From: Bacteroidaceae bacterium
Lineage (GTDB): Bacteria; Bacteroidota; Bacteroidia; Bacteroidales; Bacteroidaceae
Assembly (NCBI GenBank): GCA_016292545.1
Contig: JAEDIG010000022.1
Coordinates: forward strand, 1 to 24,258
Direction: 5' to 3'
DNA: 24,258 bases
The first letter of the stretch is position 1. Each line of letters opens with the position of its first letter. The translations under genes and the position numbers were made by a program. The notes below the pieces were generated by a model. That model made no database searches. It saw only the letters and a list, made by a program, of their open reading frames with translations, and was not told the DNA's origin. Below are positions 16,015-23,037 of this stretch, one piece after another.

Positions 16015-16689
16015 CTAAAACACCGCCAATTTGAGGCCGAAAGAAAGGCGAAGGTAGTCGCGCGGACGAAGATGGTTGGTGACAGCACTTATCAGATACA
16101 AATCACAGGTGCTCAGCTCATAGTAGAACGTGATGCTGTTGGAGAACACCCGCTTCCGGTCCGGAATCATGAAGCGGACGCGCTGACCCACGAACAGATG
16201 CGTGCGGAGACGGGTGGAGAACCCATAGTAGCCGCTGGGGTAACGGTCGGGCTCGGTGGTCCAGAACTCATTGTTGAAGACCGTGTTGAAATAGATGCCG
16301 CCCGAAAAAGGATAGACTCTGACAGACGAGCCAAGCGGTAGGCTCCAGGGCGTGAAATTCTCCTTGATTGTGAAGGCCAGCTTGGCCTCGTCGGAACTGT
16401 AGCGCGGGATGATGCCCAGCATCATGTCGGTTTCCCACTGCTGGTTGCGCCCATAGTCCCATCCTATCCCCAGACTGACAAGCCCCATGCCGCCGGCATA
16501 CTGCACCTTGGAATAATGAGGAATCAGCCGGCTCCACGCATACCGGTAGCGCTCCACCCGAAGTTCATGCCTGGAACGGATGGATAGAGTGTCGCCAGAG
16601 GCACGGACTGCCGACGGAGCAGCAAGGAAACACAGGACACACAAGCATGTCCACAAGCTAGAAACTGACCAATTGGTGCTCATATCCAT
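16015..16689 (-). CDS. Predicted outer-membrane beta-barrel protein
   Basis: This 224-residue protein has a signal peptide (hydrophobic core LWTCLCVLCFLAAP, likely cleavage near SAVRA-SGD). The rest alternates polar and hydrophobic residues in short strands rich in Tyr, Phe and Arg, such as SLGIGWDYG, SVRVYPFSGGIYFNTVF and NSITFYYELSTCDLYLI, and it ends with LSFGLKLAVF, a C-terminal Phe typical of outer-membrane barrels. I do not recognise a named family. The number of strands that I can sketch (about eight) would suit a small barrel. The start (16689, or Met3 at 16683) lies inside the 3' end of the phosphoesterase gene, an overlap of 26-32 bp, so the two are co-expressed. Confidence 0.65.
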   Translation of the reverse strand: MDMSTNWSVSSLWTCLCVLCFLAAPSAVRASGDTLSIRSRHELRVERYRYAWSRLIPHYSKVQYAGGMGLVSLGIGWDYGRNQQWETDMMLGIIPRYSSDEAKLAFTIKENFTPWSLPLGSSVRVYPFSGGIYFNTVFNNEFWTTEPDRYPSGYYGFSTRLRTHLFVGQRVRFMIPDRKRVFSNSITFYYELSTCDLYLISAVTNHLRPRDYLRLSFGLKLAVF

Positions 16690-17473
16690 CAGGGGTTAAG
16701 GTGAACAACAGGTATGCCCTCTTTTCGATGCAGGGGGTTTGGAGATACTGGATGCCATCGCCGAAAAGGTCGTCCACCGCATAGCGATGGCCATGTCCAT
16801 AGATGCAGCACAGCAGGCCCGGCAGCTGATGCAGATAGGCCTGGAACACACGCGCCACGTTGTTGTTGAATTCCAGGTCGAACGGCGGCACGTGCATGGC
16901 CACCACGGTGTGCCTGATGCCGGCAGGCACGTTGGCAATCACACTATCCAGAAAACCAAAATCGGGCACCGGCTCGGAATAGTCGTACTCCATGCAATTG
17001 GTGTTGAGGCAGACAAACAGCACCTGACCGGCCGTGAAATAGAAGTTCAAGGGACCAAAGATGCGCTGGTGGACACTCTCCCCCGTGCCCAGACAATCAT
17101 GGTTCCCCAGCAAGGCCACCCATGGCTGGCGCAAACGCAACAGGATGTCGCGCTGCATCACAAACTCATGCGTAGCCCCAAAGTCGGACAAATCGCCGCC
17201 ATGGATGACAAAGTCTATGTCTTGGCGCTGGTTGATGTCGGCCACCGCCTTCTTGGTTTCGTCATACCATCGCTGCGTGTCGCTGATAAAAGCAAAGCGA
17301 ATGGTGTCCTTGTCCTCGGTCTGCAATGCAATGCGCGAAGCCGACCGGGCATTGATGTCGGTTTCGCCCCTCACCAGGGCGTCATACGGATGCGCCTCGA
17401 ACATGTCGCATCCCAGCAGCAGCCAGCACATGAGCGGCACACAAACGGAATTCAGGAGTTGTCGTAGGGTCAT
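16658..17473 (-). CDS. Lipid-anchored calcineurin-like metallophosphoesterase
   Basis: This 271-residue protein begins with a lipoprotein signal ending LLLGC (Cys22), so it is expected on the outside of the inner membrane or in the outer membrane. The metallophosphoesterase motifs are in order: FISDTQ with Asp65, GGDLSD (92-97), LGNHDC (122-127), MHVPPFD with His194, and GHGHRY (226-231). The first motif is D-T-Q rather than the usual D-x-H, a known variant in some subgroups but one that changes a metal ligand. The substrate (phosphomonoester, nucleotide or phospholipid) is not evident. The frame is open to 17503, but starting at 17473 puts the signal peptide at the N terminus. A weak -7 element (GAACTTTG, 17499-17492 on the minus strand) lies just ahead. 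Confidence 0.85.
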   Translation of the reverse strand: MTLRQLLNSVCVPLMCWLLLGCDMFEAHPYDALVRGETDINARSASRIALQTEDKDTIRFAFISDTQRWYDETKKAVADINQRQDIDFVIHGGDLSDFGATHEFVMQRDILLRLRQPWVALLGNHDCLGTGESVHQRIFGPLNFYFTAGQVLFVCLNTNCMEYDYSEPVPDFGFLDSVIANVPAGIRHTVVAMHVPPFDLEFNNNVARVFQAYLHQLPGLLCCIYGHGHRYAVDDLFGDGIQYLQTPCIEKRAYLLFTLTPDGYEHQLVSF

Positions 17474-17563
17474 GTTGCACGAATTTGGATGCAAAGTTCG
17501 CAAAATCCATCCAATACCGAAAGCACGAAATCGCGGATTAATTGGTCAAAATATCCGAAAACT

Positions 17564-17634
17564 GCCTTCCGCCCCACCCTATTCCCGCACCAGAGAGTCC
17601 AATCCTCGAAAGAAAGGGACTGAAGGCTGAAGGC
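17564..17634. repeat. Nested inverted repeats in phosphoesterase-argR gap
   Basis: GCCTTC at 17564 and AGTCC at 17596 can pair with the contiguous GGACT-GAAGGC at 17617-17627, giving two stacked stems with a bulge. TGAAGGC is repeated in tandem at 17621-17634. It lies upstream of the argR promoter and of the divergent phosphoesterase gene. No transcript or function is evident. Apart from this, the argR-side repeats and the -7 element, I see nothing in the 284-bp gap 17474-17757. Confidence 0.3.
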
Positions 17635-17640
17635 ATGGAA

Positions 17641-17678
17641 TATTCACCTGAAATGGATATATATTCATGAAAATGCAT
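17641..17678 (+). promoter_or_regulatory. Candidate ArgR operator repeats
   Basis: Two similar segments, TATTCACCTGAAATG (from 17641) and TATTCATGAAAATG (from 17662), begin 21 bp apart, two helical turns. Each contains a TTCA/TGAA inverted pair, the half-sites found in E. coli ARG boxes, although the order and spacing do not match the E. coli consensus TGAAT-N4-ATTCA. They lie about 50-90 bp upstream of the argR -7 element, a sensible place for an autoregulatory site. Confidence 0.3.
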
Positions 17679-17729
17679 GGATTATTAAAATTATTCTCTA
17701 AAACCAGAAACTTTATCCAAAAAAAGCTG

Positions 17730-17737
17730 TAACTTTG
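17730..17737 (+). promoter_or_regulatory. Bacteroidetes -7 promoter element for argR operon
   Basis: TAACTTTG matches TAnnTTTG exactly. Transcription from about 17742 would give a leader of about 16 nt before the argR ATG at 17758. That leaves no room for an attenuator or riboswitch, so any control is likely to act on initiation. No clear -33 TTG is seen 19-21 bp upstream. Confidence 0.6.
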
Positions 17738-17757
17738 CACCACGTTAATGAAATTTT

Positions 17758-18222
17758 ATGCAAGATAAGAAAGCCAGACATCAGGCCATACACATGATTG
17801 TGTCCTCACAACATGTAGAAAGCCAGAACGACCTGATCATAGAACTAGAGAAAGCCGGTATATCCGTGGGGCAGGCCACACTGAGCCGCGACCTGAAGCA
17901 ACTCAGGGTGAGCAAGGTGAGAATGCCCAACGGAAGGTCGGTATACGCATTCCCGCGCGAATCGCAATATGCCACCATGCCGAGCAGGGAGGAGCTGAAC
18001 AGCACAAAGTGGGGAATGGAATTCTCCGGCAATATCATGGTGGTGCACACGCCACCGGGATATGCCAACGTGGTGGCATGCGAGATAGACGCCACACGAA
18101 GCAAGATGATGCTGGGCACAGTGGCCGGCGACGACACCATTATCGTGGTGCTGTCCGAGGGAGCCGACCGCGATGCCGTGGAGGCACTCATGAGAAAGAT
18201 TACCAGACAAATCAAACAATGA
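17758..18222 (+). CDS. argR: Arginine repressor ArgR
   Basis: This 154-residue transcription factor belongs to the ArgR/AhrC family, which binds arginine as a hexamer and represses arginine synthesis genes. The N-terminal winged helix shows SQNDLIIELEKAGISVGQ and TLSRDLKQLRVSKV. The C-terminal oligomerisation and arginine-binding domain has GTVAGDDTIIVV with the GDDT motif at 124-127. The length is standard. It is the first gene of the arginine-proline operon, so it probably controls its own transcription together with the enzymes. Its stop overlaps the next start by 4 bp (ATGA at 18219). Confidence 0.95.
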   Translation: MQDKKARHQAIHMIVSSQHVESQNDLIIELEKAGISVGQATLSRDLKQLRVSKVRMPNGRSVYAFPRESQYATMPSREELNSTKWGMEFSGNIMVVHTPPGYANVVACEIDATRSKMMLGTVAGDDTIIVVLSEGADRDAVEALMRKITRQIKQ

Positions 18223-18854
18223 CACAAATGAATACAACCACAGAGGAAGAAATACAAATCGTGGTGGCCGATCCCAGCCACGAATGCTATGTAGACACAA
18301 TCCTCAAGACCATCGAGGATGCCGCAAAGGTGAGAGGCACAGGCATAGCCAAACGTACCCACGAATACCTGGCCACCAAGATGAAGGAGGCCAAAGCCGT
18401 GATTGCCCTGCAAGGCACGCGGTTTGCCGGATTCAGCTACATCGAGACCTGGGGGAACAAGGAATATGTGACCACATCGGGCCTTATCGTGCACCCCGAT
18501 TTCAGAGGGCTGGGACTGGCCAAACGCATCAAGGACATGACCTTCACGCTGGCACGCACCCGCTGGCCCCATGCCAAGATATTCTCGCTCACGAGCGGTG
18601 CGGCAGTCATGGCCATGAACACCCAGCTGGGCTACAAGCCGGTCACCTTTGCCGACCTCACCGACGACGAGGCCTTCTGGCGGGGATGCGAGGGCTGCAT
18701 CAATGTGGATGTGCTCCACCGCACAGGACGCAAATACTGCATCTGCACAGGCATGCTCTACGACCCCGAAGAATACCTGCCAGCCAAGATTCCCGCAGAC
18801 GTGCTGGAGCGCATACGGAAAATCGACGGCCAGCCCAAAGAGCCGGAACAATAA
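18219..18854 (+). CDS. GNAT N-acyltransferase, probable N-acylglutamate synthase
   Basis: This protein of 211 residues (208 if Met4 is used) is a GNAT acyltransferase. The acyl-CoA pyrophosphate-binding loop is visible as VHPDFRGLGLAKR, with R96-G-L-G-L-A101 fitting the R/Q-x-x-G-x-G/A motif. It lies between argR and argG and overlaps argR by 4 bp, the position expected for the first enzyme of the pathway, which no ArgA or ArgJ in this window supplies. Bacteroides makes arginine through N-succinylated intermediates (its ArgF-like enzyme uses N-succinylornithine), so this enzyme may transfer succinyl rather than acetyl to glutamate; this is inference. The C-terminal third contains Cys157-x2-Cys160 and Cys174-x-Cys176 with His167 between, a possible metal site. 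The frame is open back to 18009, but that part is a shadow of argR. Confidence 0.8.
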   Translation: MTQMNTTTEEEIQIVVADPSHECYVDTILKTIEDAAKVRGTGIAKRTHEYLATKMKEAKAVIALQGTRFAGFSYIETWGNKEYVTTSGLIVHPDFRGLGLAKRIKDMTFTLARTRWPHAKIFSLTSGAAVMAMNTQLGYKPVTFADLTDDEAFWRGCEGCINVDVLHRTGRKYCICTGMLYDPEEYLPAKIPADVLERIRKIDGQPKEPEQ

Positions 18855-18914
18855 GGCTGCGGGCGTATACCATAATATATTAATAGGAACAACAAAAAAA
18901 CATACCGCATAAAA

Positions 18915-20123
18915 ATGGAAGAGAAGAAGAAAAAAGTGGTGGTGGCCTTCAGCGGAGGCCTCGACACCAGCTACAACGTAATGTATCTGACCCGCGAGAT
19001 GGGCTACGAAGTGTATGCCGCATGCGCCAACACCGGTGGTTTCAGCCAGGAGCAGCTGAAGACCAACGAAGAGAATGCCTACAAACTGGGAGCCGTGAAA
19101 TACGTGACGTTGGACGTCACCCAGGAATACTACCAGAAGAGCCTGCGCTACATGGTATATGGCAATGTGCTGCGCAACAACTGCTACCCCATCAGTGTGA
19201 GCAGCGAACGTATCTTCCAGGCTCTGGCCATTGCACGCTACGCCAAGGAGATCGGCGCAGATGCCATTGCACATGGCAGCACCGGAGCGGGCAACGACCA
19301 GATCCGTTTTGACATGACATTCCTGGTGATGGCACCAGGCGTGGAAATCATCACACTCACCCGCGACCGCAACCTGAGCCGTCAGGAAGAGGTGGACTAT
19401 CTGAATGCCCATGGTTTCCATGCCGACTTCACCAAACTCAAATACAGCTACAATGTGGGCATCTGGGGCACGAGCATCTGCGGAGGAGAGATTCTCGACA
19501 GCAAACAGGGACTGCCCGAGAGCGCCTACCTGAAGCATCCCACAAAGGAAGGTCCCGAGACACTGACCATAGGTTTTGAAAAAGGCGAAATCTGCAGTGT
19601 GAACGGGAAGACATATACCGACAAGATTGCCGCCATACAGGAAGTGGAGCGCATCGGTGCATCATACGCCATCGGACGCGACTGCCATGTGGGCGACACC
19701 ATCATCGGCATCAAGGGCCGCGTAGGCTTTGAGGCCGCCGCTCCCATGCTCATCATCGGTGCACACCGTTTCCTGGAGAAATACACACTCAGCAAATGGC
19801 AGCAATACTGGAAGGACCAGATTGCCAACTGGTATGGCATGTTCCTGCACGAGAGCCAGTATCTGGAGCCCGTAATGCCCGATATGGAAGCCATGCTGGA
19901 AAGCAGCCAGCGCAATGTGAACGGCACGGTGACACTGGAACTGCGCCCCTACTGCTTCCAGACCGTGGGCTGCGACTCGCCCGACGACCTGGTGAAGAAC
20001 AAGCTGGGCGAATACGGAGAAACAGCCAAGGCATGGACCGGCGAAGACGCCAAGGGATTCATCAAAGTGACATCCACCGCACTGCGTGCCTATTATCTGG
20101 CTCATCCCGATGAACGCAAATAA
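18915..20123 (+). CDS. argG: Argininosuccinate synthase
   Basis: This 402-residue enzyme joins citrulline and aspartate with ATP to give argininosuccinate, the penultimate step of arginine synthesis. The ATP pyrophosphatase P-loop FSGGLDTSYNV lies near the N terminus (SGGLDTS at 13-19). The regions CANTGGFSQEQL, AHGSTGAGNDQIRFD and GRVGFEAAAPM also match the family. The length is typical. It follows the GNAT gene after a 60-bp AT-rich gap with no recognisable promoter, so it is probably read from the argR promoter. An A-rich stretch precedes the ATG instead of a Shine-Dalgarno sequence. Confidence 0.97.
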   Translation: MEEKKKKVVVAFSGGLDTSYNVMYLTREMGYEVYAACANTGGFSQEQLKTNEENAYKLGAVKYVTLDVTQEYYQKSLRYMVYGNVLRNNCYPISVSSERIFQALAIARYAKEIGADAIAHGSTGAGNDQIRFDMTFLVMAPGVEIITLTRDRNLSRQEEVDYLNAHGFHADFTKLKYSYNVGIWGTSICGGEILDSKQGLPESAYLKHPTKEGPETLTIGFEKGEICSVNGKTYTDKIAAIQEVERIGASYAIGRDCHVGDTIIGIKGRVGFEAAAPMLIIGAHRFLEKYTLSKWQQYWKDQIANWYGMFLHESQYLEPVMPDMEAMLESSQRNVNGTVTLELRPYCFQTVGCDSPDDLVKNKLGEYGETAKAWTGEDAKGFIKVTSTALRAYYLAHPDERK

Positions 20124-20133
20124 CACCAGCCCG

Positions 20134-21120
20134 ATGGACAAGCAAACAGGAAAAATCAGAATCGGCATTCTGGGAGCCGCCGGCTACACGGGCGGAGAAC
20201 TCATCCGCCTGCTCATAGGCCACCCGCTGGCAGAGATAGTATTTGCCAACAGCGAATCGAACGCAGGCAATCTGGTGAGCGATGTGCATGAGGGGCTTGT
20301 AGGCGACACGTCACTGCGCTTCACCAGCGATATGCCCTGGGAGAAGGTCGACGTGGTGTTCTTCTGCTTCGGGCATGGAAAGAGCGAGGCCTTCCTGCGT
20401 GAGCATGAGATACCGGCCAACGTGCGCATCATCGACCTGGCACAAGACTTCCGCATTGCCTCGCCCACGCACGACTATGTGTACGGACTGCCCGAGACAC
20501 ACCGCAGCCAGATATCCGGTTGCCGCCATCTGGCCAACCCCGGCTGCTTTGCCACCTGCATCCAGCTGGCCTTGCTGCCCGCACTCAAGGCAGGCCTCAT
20601 CGACGGGGACATCCATGTGAACGGCATCACAGGCAGCACGGGAGCCGGACAGAAGCCGTCGGCCACCACGCACTTCAGCTGGAGAAACGACAACATATCG
20701 GTGTACAAGACCTTCACCCACCAGCATCTGCTCGAAATCAACCAGACCGTGCAGGAACTGGCTCCCGGATATGCGGGACGCGTGCTCTTCATCCCGCAGC
20801 GCGGCTGCTTTGCACGCGGCATCTTCGTGACGGCTTACGCCCATTGCACAGCGCCCATCGAGGAAGTGCAGAAGGTATATGCCCACTACTACGAGGACGC
20901 AGCCTTCACACACGTCGTTGCCAAAAGCCCCGACATGAAACAGGTGGTGAACACCAACAAGGCTGTGGTGTATGTGGAGCGCTTCGAGGACCAGCTGCTG
21001 ATGATAAGTTGCATCGACAACCTGCTGAAGGGAGCCGTGGGCCAGGCTGTGCAGAACATGAACCTCATGTTTGGCATCAATGAAAAGACAGGCCTTGGAC
21101 TGAAGGCCAGTGCATTTTAA
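20134..21120 (+). CDS. argC: N-acyl-gamma-glutamyl-phosphate reductase
   Basis: This 328-residue NADPH-dependent reductase converts N-acyl-glutamyl phosphate to its semialdehyde. The Rossmann motif is GILGAAGYTGGE (residues 11-22) and the catalytic cysteine is Cys138 in NPGCFAT. The motif GSTGAGQKPSATTHFS and the FTHQH segment, with the active-site His, also fit. Length is close to the short ArgC type. The acyl group is acetyl in most bacteria but could be succinyl in this lineage. I start at 20134, 10 bp after the argG stop. The in-frame ATG at 20110 would overlap argG by 14 bp and add eight residues with no family match. Confidence 0.95.
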   Translation: MDKQTGKIRIGILGAAGYTGGELIRLLIGHPLAEIVFANSESNAGNLVSDVHEGLVGDTSLRFTSDMPWEKVDVVFFCFGHGKSEAFLREHEIPANVRIIDLAQDFRIASPTHDYVYGLPETHRSQISGCRHLANPGCFATCIQLALLPALKAGLIDGDIHVNGITGSTGAGQKPSATTHFSWRNDNISVYKTFTHQHLLEINQTVQELAPGYAGRVLFIPQRGCFARGIFVTAYAHCTAPIEEVQKVYAHYYEDAAFTHVVAKSPDMKQVVNTNKAVVYVERFEDQLLMISCIDNLLKGAVGQAVQNMNLMFGINEKTGLGLKASAF

Positions 21121-21136
21121 CCAATTCACACAAAAG

Positions 21137-22276
21137 ATGAAACTATTCGACGTATATCCCCTTTTCGACATCAATATCGTAAAAGGAAAAGGTTGCCACG
21201 TGTGGGACGACAAGGGCACCGAATACCTTGACCTGTATGGCGGACATGCCGTCATCAGCATCGGCCACTGCCAGCCCCACTATGTGGAGATGCTCACACG
21301 GCAGCTCAGCATGCTGGGATTCTACAGCAATTCCGTGGTGAACCGCCTGCAGCAGCAACTGGCAGAGCGGCTCGGCCCCGCCTGCGGCTACGACGACTAC
21401 CAGCTGTTTCTCATCAACAGCGGAGCCGAGGCCAACGAGAATGCGCTCAAGCTGGCATCGTTCACCAATGGGCGCACACGCATACTGGCTGCCCAGAAGG
21501 CCTTCCATGGGCGCACGTCGCTGGCCGTAGAGGCCACGGACAACCCAAAGATCATCGCCCCCATCAATGCCAACAGGCACGTCACCTATCTGCCCATGAA
21601 CGACCTGGACGCATGGGCTGCCGAGCTGGAGAAGGGCGATGTGTGTGCAGTCATTCTGGAATGTATCCAGGGCGTAGGCGGCATCCGCATGGCCACGGCT
21701 CCATTCGCCCAAGGTCTGCAGGAATTGTGCCAGAAGCATGGCACGCTGCTCATTTGCGATGAAATCCAGTGCGGCTACGGACGCAGCGGCAAGTTCTTTG
21801 CCCACCAATGGCTCGGCATCAGGCCCGACATCATCACCTGCGCCAAGGGCATCGGCAACGGATTCCCCATGGGTGCCGTTCTGATTGCGCCTCACCTGAA
21901 GCCCGTATACGGCCAGCTGGGCACCACCTTCGGAGGCAACCATCTGGCATGCATGGCCGCACTGGCCGTGCTCGATGTGATGGAGCAACAGCAGCTGGTG
22001 GAGAACGCACGCATTGTGGGCGAGCACCTGATGGACCGCCTGAAGGAACTGCAGCAGGAATGCCGGCACATTGTGGACGTGCGCGGCAGGGGACTGATGA
22101 TTGGCGTGGAGCTGGACATGCCCTACAAGGAAGTGCGCACCCGCCTGCTCATGGAGGAGCATTGCTTCACGGGATGCAGCGGCACCAATGTGCTGAGGCT
22201 GCTGCCCCCCCTGTGTCTCACCATAGAAGAGGCAGACCTTTTCATTGAGAAACTCAAGCGTTGCCTGATGCAATGA
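21137..22276 (+). CDS. argD: N-acylornithine aminotransferase
   Basis: This 379-residue class III PLP aminotransferase makes N-acylornithine from the semialdehyde and glutamate. The cofactor site shows SGAEANENALKLA (95-107), the PLP-contacting Asp208 in CDEIQCGYGRSG and the Schiff-base lysine Lys237 in TCAKGIGNGFPMGAV. The N-terminal segment LFDVYPLFDINIVKGKG fits acetylornithine transaminases rather than GABA or lysine enzymes. The start at 21137 follows argC by 16 bp. The earlier in-frame start (21110) would overlap the argC end. The stop overlaps the proB start by 4 bp. Confidence 0.95.
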   Translation: MKLFDVYPLFDINIVKGKGCHVWDDKGTEYLDLYGGHAVISIGHCQPHYVEMLTRQLSMLGFYSNSVVNRLQQQLAERLGPACGYDDYQLFLINSGAEANENALKLASFTNGRTRILAAQKAFHGRTSLAVEATDNPKIIAPINANRHVTYLPMNDLDAWAAELEKGDVCAVILECIQGVGGIRMATAPFAQGLQELCQKHGTLLICDEIQCGYGRSGKFFAHQWLGIRPDIITCAKGIGNGFPMGAVLIAPHLKPVYGQLGTTFGGNHLACMAALAVLDVMEQQQLVENARIVGEHLMDRLKELQQECRHIVDVRGRGLMIGVELDMPYKEVRTRLLMEEHCFTGCSGTNVLRLLPPLCLTIEEADLFIEKLKRCLMQ

Positions 22277-23037
22277 GACTGGTGATAAAGGTAGGCAGCA
22301 ACGTGCTCACTCGCAGCGACGGCCATCTCGACATCACCCGCATGTCGGCCATCATCGACCAGATTGCATGGCTGCGGAGCCAAGGGCATGAGGTGATTCT
22401 GGTGTCATCGGGAGCCGTGGCCTGTGGCCGCAGGGAGCTGGCGGTCGGGCACGACCTGGACACAGTGGAGCAGCGGCAGCTGTTCTCTGCCCTGGGCCAG
22501 GTGAAACTCATCGGGCTGTATTACGACCTCTTCCGCGAACATCAGCTCCACATCGGCCAGATTCTGACCATGAAGGAGAACTTTGAGCCGGGAGAGCAGT
22601 ACCGCAACCAAAGGGCGTGCATGAGCGTCATGCTGGAGAACGGGGTGATTCCCATCGTCAACGAGAACGACACCGTGAGTGTGACCGAGCTGATGTTCAC
22701 CGACAACGATGAGCTGAGCGGCCTCATTGCCCAGATGATGCAGGCCGACATGCTCATCCTGCTCAGCAACATCGACGGCATCTTCACAGGCGACCCCGGG
22801 CACCCCGGTTCGCAGCTCATCCACACGGTGGCCCCAGGGCGCGATCTGAGCGAATACATACAAACAGAAAAGAGTGCCTTCGGGCGCGGCGGCATGCACT
22901 CCAAATACACCACCGCACAACGGGTGCAGCAGGCAGGCATCAGGGTGATTATCGCCAACGGAGAACGGGAGCACATCATCCCACACCTGCTTACACGCCC
23001 GACGGAAACACCCCACACACTATTTGAAACAAGATGA
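22273..23037 (+). CDS. proB: Glutamate 5-kinase without PUA domain
   Basis: This 254-residue enzyme phosphorylates glutamate to gamma-glutamyl phosphate, the first step of proline synthesis. The amino-acid-kinase fold shows VIKVGSNVL near residue 6, VSSGAVACG, VNENDTVS and GRGGMHSK. It ends soon after the kinase fold and lacks the C-terminal PUA domain of the E. coli enzyme (367 residues); single-domain forms are known. Proline feedback sites are in the kinase domain, so regulation could persist. The ATG sits in an ATGA overlap with argD, and its own stop overlaps proA by 4 bp. An upstream TTG (22261) is in frame but less likely. Confidence 0.95.
   Translation: MRLVIKVGSNVLTRSDGHLDITRMSAIIDQIAWLRSQGHEVILVSSGAVACGRRELAVGHDLDTVEQRQLFSALGQVKLIGLYYDLFREHQLHIGQILTMKENFEPGEQYRNQRACMSVMLENGVIPIVNENDTVSVTELMFTDNDELSGLIAQMMQADMLILLSNIDGIFTGDPGHPGSQLIHTVAPGRDLSEYIQTEKSAFGRGGMHSKYTTAQRVQQAGIRVIIANGEREHIIPHLLTRPTETPHTLFETR

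Noticed and set aside
18009..18218. N-terminal extension of the GNAT protein within argR
   Set aside because: The added residues are a frame-shifted shadow of argR; the ATGA overlap at 18219 gives a natural start.
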